Positions 26,732 through 35,836 are shown, counted from the stretch's first letter. The stretch: DNA of 64,000 nt from CBDFKF01 sp965248765 (GCA_965248765.1 CBDFKF010000004.1:1054001-1118000), one strand, 5' to 3'. Program-made: numbers and translations. The notes: a model not told the origin generated them from the letters alone.

Positions 26732-27526
26732 TCAACGCGCGCTGGTGCCCCCGTCGATCGACAGCATCGAGCCCGTCATATGTCGTCCGGCCTCCGAGGC
26801 CAGGTACATGACGGCACGAGCGACATCAACAGGCTCTGCCACGCGGCCGGTCGGAACATTTTCCTTGGCTTTTTCGCGGATTTCGGCCGGCGTCGACGCC
26901 TCCGCCCTCCAGGCGAAGTCCATCATTGGCGTATCGGTCTCGCCCGGACAGACGGCGTTCACGCGAATCCCCTGGTGCGCGTGATCGAGTGCCATGCTCT
27001 TCGTCAATTGGACGATCGCGCCCTTGCTCGCGCAATAAGCGGCAGCGTTCGGAACGCCGACGAGGCCGGCATCCGAGCCCATATTGATGATCACGCCGTC
27101 GCCTTGGCGCTTCATCACCTTGAGGGCGGCGCGCGCCATGTAAAAGCTGCCGCTCACGTTGGTGTCGATTAGCGCACGCCAGTCCTCGTCTGACATCTCG
27201 TCGATCGTACCGTCATGGAGAATCCCGGCGTTGTTGAATAGAACATCGAGCCGGCCCAGACGCTCAACCGTCTCGCCGACGAGGCGCTCGCAGAAATCAG
27301 GGTTTCTTACGTCTCCCACGATGAGCTCGGCGCGGCCGCCCGCCTCGCGAATCCCCGCGACCACCACACCGCCACGCTCGGCATCGCGGCCTGAGACAAC
27401 GACGCCGGCTCCGTGCGCAGCGAATTCTTTGGCGGTGCCGGCGCCGATTCCGGAGGTTGCCCCGGTTATCAATACCGCCTTGCCGGCGAACGCATCAGCG
27501 GCGAATAGAACTGTCACCTCTATCAC
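26732..27526 (-). CDS. Short-chain dehydrogenase/reductase
   Basis: 264 aa classical SDR using NAD(P)H. Cofactor motif TGATSGIG near residue 21, structural NNAG near residue 98, active site Ser in INMGSDAG, then AAYCASKGA (Tyr-x-x-x-Lys), and PGETDTPM after the active site. Full length, with the usual ending MTGSMLSIDGG. Substrate cannot be deduced. It stands alone between an IS1182 remnant and an IS3 remnant. Confidence 0.9.
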   Translation of the reverse strand: MIEVTVLFAADAFAGKAVLITGATSGIGAGTAKEFAAHGAGVVVSGRDAERGGVVVAGIREAGGRAELIVGDVRNPDFCERLVGETVERLGRLDVLFNNAGILHDGTIDEMSDEDWRALIDTNVSGSFYMARAALKVMKRQGDGVIINMGSDAGLVGVPNAAAYCASKGAIVQLTKSMALDHAHQGIRVNAVCPGETDTPMMDFAWRAEASTPAEIREKAKENVPTGRVAEPVDVARAVMYLASEAGRHMTGSMLSIDGGTSAR

Positions 27527-27671
27527 TCCCGCCTAGGTTCGCAGGTCGGCTCGAAAGCAGAACAATTGCAAATGACATCCCGTGCGAAATCTACCACGGG
27601 CCGCCGGCCTCGATAGTGTCCCGGGACGTGGTGTAGGATAACAGTAAACGTTGGAGGAGTGAGTCAACAGT

Positions 27672-27935
27672 TTGGGGCGGGTCGTTGTGCGGCCATCAAT
27701 GGGGTCGGTTGGCGATGCCTACGACAATGCAATGTGCGAGAGTTTCTTCGCCACCCTCGAATGCGAGTTGCTCGACCGGCGGAAGTTCCGGACCAAGGCG
27801 GAGGCCCGCATGGCCGTCTTCCAGTTCATCGAGGGCTGGTACAATCCGGGGCGGCGGCATTCCGCGCTCGGATACAAGTCGCCCGTCAACTACGAGAGAC
27901 AAGCCCGTGAGCAGCTGGAGTCTGTAAGCCCGTAA
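27672..27935 (+). pseudogene. IS3-family OrfB transposase, C-terminal fragment
   Basis: Contains SMGSVGDAYDNAMCESFFAT, LECELLDRRKFRTKAEARMA and FIEGWYNPGRRHSALGYKSP, the final third of an IS3-group integrase domain including its catalytic Glu. It is fused at its 5' side to the 52-bp repeat (27631-27682). The IS end, reading TGTCCACAAAACCGGGGG, follows the stop at 27937-27954. Confidence 0.85.
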
Positions 27936-27982
27936 CTGTCCACAAAACCGGGGGAACTCCAACTCCAGACAATGCTAAGGCC

Positions 27983-28435
27983 ATGTACCTCGGCATGGGA
28001 CCGAAGCGCTCGCTTCGAAAACTCATGAAGCGTCTACAACGTGACCACGAGGTGTCGACGTGTTTGCGCACCCTCGGCCGCTGGTGCGTGGACGGCAGAT
28101 GGGTACAGGCCGCAACCGAGCATGACGCGAAGGTGGCAGCGCTCTCGCAGGTCGCCCTCGAGAAGCAGGCCGTCGAGCAGACGGTGGATCTTGTACAGCG
28201 TGCGACTGATGCGGCCGAGCGAGCCATCCAATGGCTTGAGGATGCTCTCGCCAACACCAAGCCCGAGAATGTCACGGACATCGCCATCATGATCGACCGC
28301 GTGATCGAGATGCTGAAAGCGGTCGAGGTGATGCGCGGTGGCGTCTCGGACCGCACCGCGCACGGCAGCATGTCGGTCGACATCGGCGAGATGCTCGGCT
28401 CGTTCAGGCCGCCGAACAAGGAGCCCGCGTATTGA
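27983..28435 (+). CDS. Phage-type protein resembling terminase small subunits, 5' end probably lost
   Basis: 150 aa. The N-terminal part YLGMGPKRSLRKLMKRLQRD and LRTLGRWCVDGRWVQAATEH fits the small helix-turn-helix proteins of phages that recognise packaging or replication sites. The rest is helical (EKQAVEQTVDLVQRATDAAE). The normal start would lie a few residues upstream, where the IS3 end now sits. No other head or packaging genes are near, so it is a stray prophage gene. Confidence 0.5.
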   Translation: MYLGMGPKRSLRKLMKRLQRDHEVSTCLRTLGRWCVDGRWVQAATEHDAKVAALSQVALEKQAVEQTVDLVQRATDAAERAIQWLEDALANTKPENVTDIAIMIDRVIEMLKAVEVMRGGVSDRTAHGSMSVDIGEMLGSFRPPNKEPAY

Positions 28436-28646
28436 GCCAGGTTTCGGCGGTGTGGTTAGTGCATCCCCTGCGCCGCCACGTCGCGAACCCGAGACCAGCA
28501 AGACCGAACCCGAAGATTGCGATTGTGCCGGGCTCGGGGACGCTAGCCGATTCCAGAATGACGTTGTCCAATCGGCCGCGTTCTCCGCTTAGTGCACTCA
28601 ATCCGCCCCGGATCAGCAGCGAAGATAGCGACCCAAGAGTATCCAA
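28404..28646 (-). pseudogene. PEP-CTERM protein, C-terminal fragment
   Basis: Carries VPEPGTIAIFGFGLAGLGFA followed by TWRRR, a full PEP-CTERM sorting signal, preceded by only about 35 residues and without signal peptide. After the basic tail the frame continues for 20 residues, suggesting that the original stop is lost or shifted. A fuller member is at 9453. Confidence 0.7.
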
Positions 28647-28673
28647 TAATCATCAGCGCCACGAAATGGCGCA

Positions 28674-28898
28674 ATGGCGGCGCCACCCAAGACCGAGGTC
28701 CGAAGGAGACTGGGGACGATCATCCGCCGATTTCGAACCGACCAAGGATTCTCTCAGGAGGGGTTTGCCGGCGCGTGCGGTCTTCATCGGACATACGTCG
28801 GGGCCATCGAGCGAGGTGAACGAAACGTCTCCGTCGACAACATCGCGAGGATCGCCGAAGCCCTTGGCGTCGAAATTGCGGATCTGTTTCCTCGCTGA
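28674..28898 (+). CDS. XRE-family helix-turn-helix regulator
   Basis: 74 aa. A single Cro/C1-type domain: VRRRLGTIIRRFRTDQGFSQ, EGFAGACGLHRTYVGAIERG, ERNVSVDNIARIAEALGVEI, ending DLFPR. Length and ending are typical of single-domain repressors of mobile elements or restriction systems. No divergent partner is evident; the next 330 bp are empty. Confidence 0.85.
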   Translation: MAAPPKTEVRRRLGTIIRRFRTDQGFSQEGFAGACGLHRTYVGAIERGERNVSVDNIARIAEALGVEIADLFPR

Positions 28899-29232
28899 CC
28901 GCCCCTATGGTTGGAGCCGCCGCATGGGAATGCCGTCCCGACGGGTGTCTCAGTAACCGCCGGCTCTAGCGTTCTGCTAAGCATCGGGCTAGCACACTCC
29001 GCGGCGTCCGCGTCAGTTCGTCCGCGACGTAGAGCGCCAAGACCGCCGTCAGCATGCGAAAGCCTCAGTCGTCGTAATGGCGCTCGCCCTTCCCGTTTTC
29101 GCGAGGGCCCCAGCCAGTCCAGCGGACTCGGTCGGGCGATCGCACTCGGCTCTCGCCTTGGCGCGCCAGCGGCGCTTTGACGTAAGATCGAAACGCGGCC
29201 GAGCACGGCTCGATTGGCCCCAGTGAGGGACT
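28899..29232. other. No gene recognised
   Basis: 334 bp after the XRE regulator. Frames on both strands lack ribosome sites and family motifs. It may contain the missing N-terminal coding region of the integrase in decayed form, but I could not align it by eye. Confidence 0.4.
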
Positions 29233-29535
29233 ATGGCCGGAACACATGCAGCCAAAGGGTTCATCCACGCAGGATCTCTCACCAAGCTAGCCACCAAGGG
29301 CAAAGCGGTGATCAGGGGCCGGCGCGGCCCGATCCTGGTTGTGTACCAAGACGGTCAGATCAGCCCCAAGGGGCTCAGACACGGGTTCGGCGTAGCAGCT
29401 GTGCAGGCCGGCATTCCCCTCAACATGGTTCAGAAATGGCTAGGGCATGCCCAGCTCTCCACCACCGCCATCTACGCCGACGCCGTGGGAGCCGAGGAGC
29501 AAGACATTGCCGCTCGCATGTGGGGTAGCTCTTAA
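29233..29535 (+). pseudogene. Tyrosine recombinase (integrase), C-terminal fragment
   Basis: The second half is the end of a phage/ICE-type integrase: SPKGLRHGFGVAAVQAGIPL (second catalytic Arg), MVQKWLGHAQLSTTAIYADA (His and catalytic Tyr). The first Arg and Lys motifs are missing and the leading ~45 residues are not recognised. Such integrases use tRNA 3' ends as target, and a tRNA-Phe remnant lies at 10741. Confidence 0.78.
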
Positions 29536-29548
29536 GCCTTCAGATGCG

Positions 29549-29650
29549 ATGTCCGCTTACGCCTCGTTTTCGTCCGCTTCAGCCTTGCGAGCGGACATTC
29601 CGAGAGAGCTCCCATTCGTCCGGGTTTGACCCTTAGCCGCCATTCTGGGG
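29549..29650. repeat. Palindromic dispersed repeat, copy A
   Basis: ATGTCCGCT (29549-29557) and AGCGGACAT (29590-29598) flank a 32-base loop; the block then continues to CGTCCGGGTTTGACCC. The same arrangement occurs at 50638-50735, again ahead of a cyclase gene, and the bare palindrome with a 9-base loop lies at 47504-47530. It is a dispersed intergenic palindrome of unknown class, possibly forming a transcript hairpin. Confidence 0.6.
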
Positions 29651-29721
29651 CTGACTGCGTGGACACCGAATAGCGCATAGAGGCATCATCAACGCGAGCA
29701 TTCGCGACGGGAGAGACCTTC

Positions 29722-29847
29722 GTGTCATCCGATCGCATCGAACGCAGGCTCGCGGCGATCCTGAGCGCCGATGTCGTCGGCTACTCGCGGTTGATGGGCG
29801 TCGACGAAGCCGGAACCCTTGCCTGGCTCAAGACCCACGAGGTGTAG
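29722..29847 (+). pseudogene. Class III nucleotide cyclase, N-terminal relic
   Basis: 41 codons from GTG, preceded by GGGAGAG: IERRLAAILSADVVGYSRLM then GVDEAGTLAWLKTHEV and a TAG stop. This is the start of the catalytic domain of the adenylate/guanylate cyclases common in rhizobia and relatives (the first metal-binding Asp is in SADVVGYS). The remaining coding sequence is absent. Confidence 0.8.
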
Positions 29848-29907
29848 CTCAACACGCCCGCGGGAGCAGATTGGACAACCGAGCCGTGGAATCCAAAGAC
29901 GTGACGC

Positions 29908-29940
29908 GTGTTCGAGACCTATCGGTTGGTTCGCGAACAC
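29908..29940. promoter_or_regulatory. Inverted repeat ahead of hyuA, possible operator
   Basis: GTGTTCG (29908-29914) and CGAACAC (29934-29940) are separated by 19 bp; the right half also forms the palindrome GTTCGCGAAC. It ends 14 bp before the hyuA start. A regulator site is plausible; none is demonstrated. Confidence 0.25.
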
Positions 29941-29954
29941 GCTAGGATTTCTCT

Positions 29955-32057
29955 GTGGACGAGGTTTCAGGAGCGACGGCTCGCAGAATGAGATTCGCGG
30001 TCGATACGGGCGGGACGTTCACGGATCTGATCGTCGAGGACGATGACGGCCGGCTTCGGATGTACAAGGGTCCGACGACGCCTCACGACCTCGTGCAGGG
30101 GGTGCTGGACACGATCGGGTTGGCAGCCGGCGACTTGGGCACGGAAACATCAGAGCTGCTGGCCCGGGGCGAGCTCCTGATCCACGGGACCACGATTTCG
30201 ACGAACGCCGTGCTCACCGGCAACGTTGCCAAGACGGCGTTTCTCACCACGCGCGGACATCCGGACATCCTGGTCTTTCGGGAAGCCGGGCGAATGGGGG
30301 TCCCCACGTTCGACTACTCGGTTCCCTATCCGGAACCGTATGTTCCGCGAGCGCTCACGTTCGAGGTGCCCGAGCGGATCGGTGCCAACGGCGAAATTAC
30401 CGTCCCACTGGATGAGGATGCGGTGGTCGAGATCATCCGGCAGCTCGCCGACAAAGAGGTCGAGACTGTCGGGGTCTGCTTGTTATGGTCGATCGCAAAC
30501 CCGGTGCATGAGCAGCGTATCGGTGCGTTGCTGGAGGAACATCTACCCCATGTCCCTTACACTCTTTCCCACCGGGTCAACCCATCGCTGCGCGAGTACC
30601 GGCGCGCCTCCTCGACGTGCATCGACGCTTCCCTCAAGCTACTGATGAAGGACTACCTCGGTGGTCTGTCGCGGCGGCTTCGGGATGCGGGGTTCCGCGC
30701 CACGCTGCTGGTGGTGACCTCGCAGGGGGGGGTGCTCGACGCCGCCGAGTTGGCCCGCGTGCCGATCCATTCGATCAAGTCCGGTCCCGCCCTGGCGCCC
30801 ATCGCGGGGCGTCGATACGCCGTTGCCGACGCCAGCGCCGACACCGCCATCATCGCCGACGCCGGGGGCACTAGCTACGACGTCAGCCTGGTGCGCCGCG
30901 GCCGCATCCCGTGGACCCGCGAGACCTGGATCGGCATGCCCTATCTCGGTCATATGACCGGATTCCCATCGGTCGATGTCCGGAGCATTGGCGCCGGTGG
31001 CGGCAGTATCGCCTGGGTCGACGAGGGCGGCTTGATCAACGTCGGGCCACAGAGTGCCGGTTCAATGCCCGGACCGGCCTGCTATGGCCAAGGCGGGACG
31101 CAACCGACGGTCACCGACGCCGCGCTCCTTCTGGGCTATATCGATCCGGCTTATTTTCTAGGTGGCCGAATGAGTCTGGACGTAGATGCCGCCAAGACCG
31201 CCCTCGAGATCCAGCTGAGCCAGCCGCTCGGGCTCGATCTCCATCGCTCGGCAGCCGCCGTTCTCAGTGTCGTCACCGAGAACATGGTCGGCGCGATCGA
31301 AGAGATTACGATCAACCAGGGGATTGATCCGCGGACCGCCGTTCTGGTCGGCGGAGGGGGTGCGGCGGGCCTGAACTCCATCGCGATTGCCCGGCGTCTC
31401 GGCTGTCCAAAGGTGATCATCCCCGACGTTGGCGCGGCATTGAGTGCGGCCGGTGCGCTGCTCTCGGACTTGAGCACCGAATACACAGCGATATTGTTCA
31501 CCACGGGTGGCGCGTTCGACTTCGATGGGGTAAATGGCGTCCTGGCAGCGCTAGAGGAGGAATGCCAAGGTTTCATTGACGGTCCGGGCAGAGCATCCCT
31601 GCAGCACGAGATCGAATTCTCTGTGGAGGCGCACTATGCCCACCAGATTTGGGAGATCGAGGTGCCGTTGCGGTCGGGTCGCGTCTCTTCCGGGCGTGAG
31701 TTGGATCGACTGACGGAAGATTTCCATACTACGCATCGCGAAACCTTCGCAATCGACGATTCCACGTCGGAAATCGAGTTCATCAACTGGCGCGCGCGCG
31801 TGCGGTGCAAGCTGCGCGAGGCCGATGTCGGTGCCGTGGTCGAAGAGGCTGGCGACGGTAGTGGGGTTCGTTCCCGCCAGGTTTATTTCTCGGATGGCGG
31901 CCTGGTCGAGGCGAAGATCATGCACGTCGAATCCATGGAACGAAATCGGCCGGTCGATGGCCCCGCCATCATCGAGTCATCGTTCACCACGGTGGTTATC
32001 GACCCGGGGGCGCAGGCCCGCCGCACGGGGGCCGGCAGCCTAGTGATCGCTCCGTAG
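29955..32057 (+). CDS. hyuA: Hydantoinase/oxoprolinase subunit A, copy 1
   Basis: 700 aa, HyuA family of ATP-dependent cyclic-amide hydrolases (N-methylhydantoinase, 5-oxoprolinase N-terminal part, acetone carboxylase beta relatives). ASKHA-type nucleotide motifs: AVDTGGTFTDLIVED near the start, IIADAGGTSYDVSLVRRG, IGAGGGSIAWVDEGG, and VGGGGAAGL in the C-terminal half. Starts GTG at 29955 or ATG at 29988 (MRFAVDTGG); neither ribosome site is decisive. Its expected partner HyuB is not next to it; the matching subunit lies at 38216, beyond the ABC transporter genes. Confidence 0.9.
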   Translation: MDEVSGATARRMRFAVDTGGTFTDLIVEDDDGRLRMYKGPTTPHDLVQGVLDTIGLAAGDLGTETSELLARGELLIHGTTISTNAVLTGNVAKTAFLTTRGHPDILVFREAGRMGVPTFDYSVPYPEPYVPRALTFEVPERIGANGEITVPLDEDAVVEIIRQLADKEVETVGVCLLWSIANPVHEQRIGALLEEHLPHVPYTLSHRVNPSLREYRRASSTCIDASLKLLMKDYLGGLSRRLRDAGFRATLLVVTSQGGVLDAAELARVPIHSIKSGPALAPIAGRRYAVADASADTAIIADAGGTSYDVSLVRRGRIPWTRETWIGMPYLGHMTGFPSVDVRSIGAGGGSIAWVDEGGLINVGPQSAGSMPGPACYGQGGTQPTVTDAALLLGYIDPAYFLGGRMSLDVDAAKTALEIQLSQPLGLDLHRSAAAVLSVVTENMVGAIEEITINQGIDPRTAVLVGGGGAAGLNSIAIARRLGCPKVIIPDVGAALSAAGALLSDLSTEYTAILFTTGGAFDFDGVNGVLAALEEECQGFIDGPGRASLQHEIEFSVEAHYAHQIWEIEVPLRSGRVSSGRELDRLTEDFHTTHRETFAIDDSTSEIEFINWRARVRCKLREADVGAVVEEAGDGSGVRSRQVYFSDGGLVEAKIMHVESMERNRPVDGPAIIESSFTTVVIDPGAQARRTGAGSLVIAP

Positions 32058-32205
32058 ACTGCTCGATCCGGCCAGGATGCGCGCTATCTCGGCGGTCGGC
32101 AGCCACCAAGGCCCCACGGCGTACGGTCCTAGACGATGACCCTCGATAGAAACGCCCCGGCGCCCTCATGTGGCGCCGGGGCGGCGTAAAGACCCGATCT
32201 GGTGC

Positions 32206-33384
32206 TCACGCTCTCTTGAAGCGGGAGTTCTCGCGCTCATAGATATCGAGCAGGTCGGGAATTCCCGAGTTGAAGGGCTCGGCGTATTTTAGCTTGATGT
32301 CGTCGAGCTTTGCCTCGATCGCTTCGATCTTGTCGGCACTCCAGCCGTGTTTTCGAGCATACTCGATGCCGAGGTCGGGACGCGCTGAGCCGTAACCGCG
32401 AAGGACGTTGATTTCCGCCGAGTAGGCGCCGCCGAGGAACCAATCGAGAGCGCGGTAGACCTCCTCCTCACTTCCGCGGTCCTTCACCTGGGCCGGGATA
32501 AAGGCGCTGATCATCCACTTGGCATGACCTTCATGCGTCGTTGCCCACTCGACGTCCGCGCCTTGTCGACGGGCGTCCCTGACGCCTGGCTCCCAGCACG
32601 GCGAGGCATCGACCTCACGGTTCACGAAGAACGAGACCTGCTCCTCAAAGGTCGCCCAAGAAGCACGGAACTGACCGGCTTTCTTGCGTTCAATCAGATA
32701 GTCGGCCGCGGTTATGCACTCGCTCTCGGTCAAGTTGGCCGCATTGTCGATTTCGGCCAGGCCTTTGGCCTTGAGATAGAACCCGGCCCACATCAACATG
32801 AAGATGCTCTCGTCCAACCCGACACGCCCCATGGTTTTCTGGCTGTCAAAAATAAGATCCCACGAAACCCGCCCAGGCGGCCGAGGCTCGTTCAGGACCT
32901 CCGGGAAATAGCCGAAGGCGTCTGCGTTGAAAATCAACGGAATCCCCCATGGTTCGGCTCCGCCCAAGAGCTCGCTGTTACTGACGTCTTCGTTGATCCC
33001 ACTCCAGTTCGGCATGCGAGTGGAATCGGGGCGTATGATGTGCTCTTCGTTGATGAACGGAAAGATCCCACTCAAAAAGGCGAAGATGTCGTAACGGTCG
33101 CCGGCATCGTTCGCCTTTACTTCGTGCAGGAAATTCCCAGGCGTGTCGTCGATCTGGGTAAACTCCATTTTGAGGCCGGTGTCCGCCTCGAACTGCGACC
33201 AATCCTCGAGCGCGAACGTGGCAATGCCCATGACCCGGATGGTGCCCTCGGCTGCCTTCGCGCGCCGGACCAAAGTCGGGCCCGCTGCCAAGGCCAGCGC
33301 ACTGGCGGCCGCCCCGCCGAGAAAATCGCGGCGGCCCTTTCGATAGAGATTGAGATACTGAACGAGTTCGCTATGTTCCTTCAT
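32206..33384 (-). CDS. Tat-secreted solute-binding protein, polyamine-type ABC transporter
   Basis: 392 aa periplasmic binding protein of the PotD/PotF family. Twin-arginine leader GRRDFLGGAAASALALAAGP ending at KAAE, then binding-domain text TIRVMGIATFALEDWSQFEA and PWGIPLIFNADAFGYF. It should deliver a cationic or amino-group ligand to the permeases at 36153 and 36989, which lie upstream on the same strand but are now separated by a transposon. No ATPase gene is present. A 21-bp tandem repeat lies 30 bp ahead of the start. Confidence 0.88.
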   Translation of the reverse strand: MKEHSELVQYLNLYRKGRRDFLGGAAASALALAAGPTLVRRAKAAEGTIRVMGIATFALEDWSQFEADTGLKMEFTQIDDTPGNFLHEVKANDAGDRYDIFAFLSGIFPFINEEHIIRPDSTRMPNWSGINEDVSNSELLGGAEPWGIPLIFNADAFGYFPEVLNEPRPPGRVSWDLIFDSQKTMGRVGLDESIFMLMWAGFYLKAKGLAEIDNAANLTESECITAADYLIERKKAGQFRASWATFEEQVSFFVNREVDASPCWEPGVRDARRQGADVEWATTHEGHAKWMISAFIPAQVKDRGSEEEVYRALDWFLGGAYSAEINVLRGYGSARPDLGIEYARKHGWSADKIEAIEAKLDDIKLKYAEPFNSGIPDLLDIYERENSRFKRA

Positions 33385-33413
33385 CGTTGCCTCCCTGGAT
33401 CGATGCGGAATGA

Positions 33414-33455
33414 GGTAGCCTCAACTACGGGATTGGTAGCCTCAACTACGGGATT
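33414..33455. repeat. 21-bp tandem duplication in the binding-protein leader
   Basis: Two exact, adjacent 21-base units (33414-33434 and 33435-33455), each beginning GGTAGCCTCAACTACGGG. It lies in the untranslated leader of the binding-protein gene. It could be slippage duplication or a doubled operator. Confidence 0.85.
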
Positions 33456-33597
33456 GCCGGCGATTCTACAGCCGCGCCGATACGGAAGTGTGCCTGTGCA
33501 ATCCGTTTGGCAAATTATCTAGCTGCGTCGACAGCGTGTCAATAGACGGTGCTGTCCTAAGTAGGCGGCTAGTGTCCTAAGCTGGGGGCGAGGTGTC

Positions 33598-34440
33598 CTA
33601 AACTGCCGTGTCCAGGGCGCTGGCTGGTTGGCTGGGCAGCCCCTCTCCATTTTCAGCGCTCATCTTGGTCGGTGCCTTTACGGCAATAATGAGTTCCCCC
33701 TCCTCGTCTCCGTAGACGATGTCGGAGACCGATACTAGGGCGCGATGCCATTTCACCCGGTCAGCAAGCGGCCACTTGGCCGCACCGCCCCGAGGCAGCC
33801 GGTCAACAAGCCCCTGTAACGTGGGGTCGAGCGGCGGCTTACCTCCGCCACCACCTTTGTCTCTCTGGTCGTTCGGCGACGGGTCGTCCTGACGTGTCGC
33901 CATCCCCGGCTTCACGAAGCGCCCGGTCTGTTGATCAATGAAGTGGGCTTGATCCGCTGACTTTGTGAACACCTGTCGAGCGCGGTCTGCCTGCTTCGAT
34001 GCAACACCGAAACCAACCATCTGCCGCTCTAGCGCCGGCGCTGGCGGCAAGCTGTGGCCTTTGAAATTCTCGTACATCTCCCGGTAAAGCTCGACGTTCA
34101 GAAAGGCCATCACGCGGGAGTCGTGCTCTTTGCCGGCGTCGAGGATATTCCGACCAAGCGCTGTCAGGCTCGCCACCCCGCCACGCTCGGTCTCAATCAG
34201 CCCAAACAGCCGCGCTGCCGACAGACGCGAACGGAACGTGCCGCCCGCTGCGCTCTGTCCCAGCCAACTCGCGAGCTGAATGACCTCGCACGAGGTGCCC
34301 GCCTTATCGTGAACCATGCGAGCGATCTCGATGGCGCTGTCCAAATCGCTGTAGGAGAACTCGATTGTGGAGAGCTCCCGCTCCCGCTTCTGCGCATTGC
34401 CGGCCTGCGCCGCTGCCTGATCTTGGTTCTCTTCAACCAT
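33598..34440 (-). CDS. Transposon passenger, winged-helix-like protein
   Basis: 280 aa. Residues 25-100 look like a winged-helix pair (FSYSDLDSAIEIARMVHDKA, SRLSAARLFGLIETERGGVA, SLTALGRNIL); residues 100-165 are helical (YREMYENFKGHSLPPAPALE, RQVFTKSADQAHFIDQ). The overall layout resembles DUF5343-type proteins; not certain. The C-terminal third is low-complexity with GGGGGK. AAGGGAT lies 10 bp before the start. Its TAG stop comes from the transposon's third left-end iteron. It may regulate transposition; function unknown. Confidence 0.6.
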   Translation of the reverse strand: MVEENQDQAAAQAGNAQKRERELSTIEFSYSDLDSAIEIARMVHDKAGTSCEVIQLASWLGQSAAGGTFRSRLSAARLFGLIETERGGVASLTALGRNILDAGKEHDSRVMAFLNVELYREMYENFKGHSLPPAPALERQMVGFGVASKQADRARQVFTKSADQAHFIDQQTGRFVKPGMATRQDDPSPNDQRDKGGGGGKPPLDPTLQGLVDRLPRGGAAKWPLADRVKWHRALVSVSDIVYGDEEGELIIAVKAPTKMSAENGEGLPSQPASALDTAV

Positions 34441-34541
34441 TTTAGGTCATCCCTTCCCGGTCTGCGGTCATGTTCGTCAGTATTATGTATCACCGTCTAC
34501 GGGCGGACGCAATAAATAATACGGACCGGCGCGCTAATTCG

Positions 34542-34570
34542 TTGACAGTCAATACGGATCAGCGCATTAT
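34542..34570 (+). promoter_or_regulatory. Candidate promoter for the tRNA/transposase side
   Basis: TTGACA (34542-34547), 17-bp spacer, CATTAT (34565-34570). It overlaps two similar stretches, ATACGGACCGGCGCGCTAAT (from 34520) and ATACGGATCAGCGCATTAT (from 34553), which could be operator repeats. A 10-bp inverted repeat AGGGGCCGTC / GACGGCCCCT (34659-34704) follows before the tRNA. Confidence 0.4.
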
Positions 34571-34728
34571 TGGCGGCAGCAGCACGGGGGTCACGATGAT
34601 CTTGAGGGATAGAGCCCCCGCCGCGCTTGCCGAGCGGCGCGGGGCGAGGACAAAGAGAAGGGGCCGTCACCTGACCCCACGAAAAGGAAAAAGCGACGGC
34701 CCCTGATTGGCAAAGCGGTTCGGTACGG

Positions 34729-34801
34729 TCCCCGGTGGTGTATGTGGTCAGCACGCCGGACTTACGATCCGGAGAACCAGGTCCGAGCCCTGGCCGGGGA
34801 A
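34729..34801 (+). tRNA. tRNA-Val (anticodon UAC) carried in the transposon
   Basis: 73 nt cloverleaf read directly: acceptor TCCCCGG/CCGGGGA (7 bp, perfect), U8, D-stem GTGT/GCAC with A14, G18G19 and A21, anticodon stem CCGGA/TCCGG with loop CTTACGA giving UAC and U33, T-stem CCAGG/CCTGG. The T-loop is TCCGAGC, with C in place of T at position 55, and the 3' end is ACCG rather than CCA. Apart from position 55 the tertiary bases are canonical. It decodes GUA. It lies inside the IS1-like transposon, so it travels with it. Confidence 0.8.
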
Positions 34802-34939
34802 CCGAACCAAGGGCGGGCGAGGCGGCTGTTTGCGCAACCGCCAAGCCCTTCAACCAACATCAGGGACAGGCCCCGATGCAGATCGCAGACTTCAATATAG
34901 GAAATCGCCTGGCCCCTGACAATCCGAAGGGACTGGGAG

Positions 34940-35836
34940 ATGAACGTTCTTTCCCTTGATCGTCAGATACAGATCATCGCGGCCTTGACCGAGGGCGTCA
35001 GCAACCGAGCGGCCGAAAGGCTGACAGGTGCGCACCGCGACAGCGTCATGCGCCTTTAGGCGCCCGGGTGGGCGAAGGCTGTGCTCGACTGCACGACGGC
35101 CTGATGCGCAACCTTCATGTGAACCGGCTGGAGCTAGACGAAGCGTGGTCCTTTGTCGGCAAGAAGCAAAAGCGCGTGACGCCCGAGGATGGCGCAAACG
35201 TCGGGGACCAGTACGTGTTCATTGCCCTAGCCGACAGCGCCAAGGCAATTGTCTCGTACCGGATCGGCAAGCGGAACTCCGAGAACACCCGCGCCTTCGT
35301 CATGGACCTGCGCGAGCGGGTTCTGGGCGCGCCCGAAATCTCAGCCGACGCCTTCAACCAGTACCCGGTGGCGGTCGACTTAGCCTTCGGGATCGATTGT
35401 CACTTCGGCACTATCGAGAAGCATTACGCGGTAGGGGATGCCCGAGGCGTAGAAGCGGCCCGCAGGTACTCCCCGGCACAAGTAAGTAGCCGTATCCCGT
35501 CACCGGCTTGTGGGCCGTCCGAAGCACATTTCCACGTCCTATGTCGAACGCCAGAACCTCAGCCTGCGGATGGGCCAGAAACGGTTTTCTCGCCTCAGCA
35601 ACGCGTTTTCCAAGAAGCTAGAGAATCACGCGGCGGCCGTGAGTCTGTACGTTGGCCACTACAATCTCTGCCGGGTTCACGAAGCCCTACGGATCACGCC
35701 CGCCATGCAGCTTGGCGTGACGGATCACATATGGAGCATTGGAGAACTAGTGGAGGCGGCGCTTACCGGCGTGACGCCTGAGCCAGGGGAACGTGCGGCA
35801 GGGCCGTTTCGTGTAATTGACGGCGGGGTGTCCTAA
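34940..35836 (+). pseudogene. IS1-family transposase, two frameshifts
   Basis: The ATG at 34940 follows GACTGGGAG. Frame 1 gives RQIQIIAALTEGVSNRAAER then HRDSVMRL and a stop (TAG) at about 35057; two extra bases there shift the frame. Frame 2 gives RVGEGCARLHDGLMRN, LELDEAWSFVGKKQKR (first catalytic Asp) and GDQYVFIALADSAK up to RYSPAQV (~35480). Frame 3 resumes with HISTSYVERQNLSLRMGQKR (catalytic Glu) to GVTDHIWSIGELVEAA. The stop TAA overlaps a right-end iteron. Programmed shifting is known in IS1, but two shifts with an extra-base signature look like decay. Confidence 0.82.

Noticed and set aside
34940..35836. Programmed frameshifting as explanation of both breaks in the IS1-like transposase
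   Set aside because: The first break has two extra bases relative to the expected reading and no slippery heptamer; the second needs a shift in the opposite direction.
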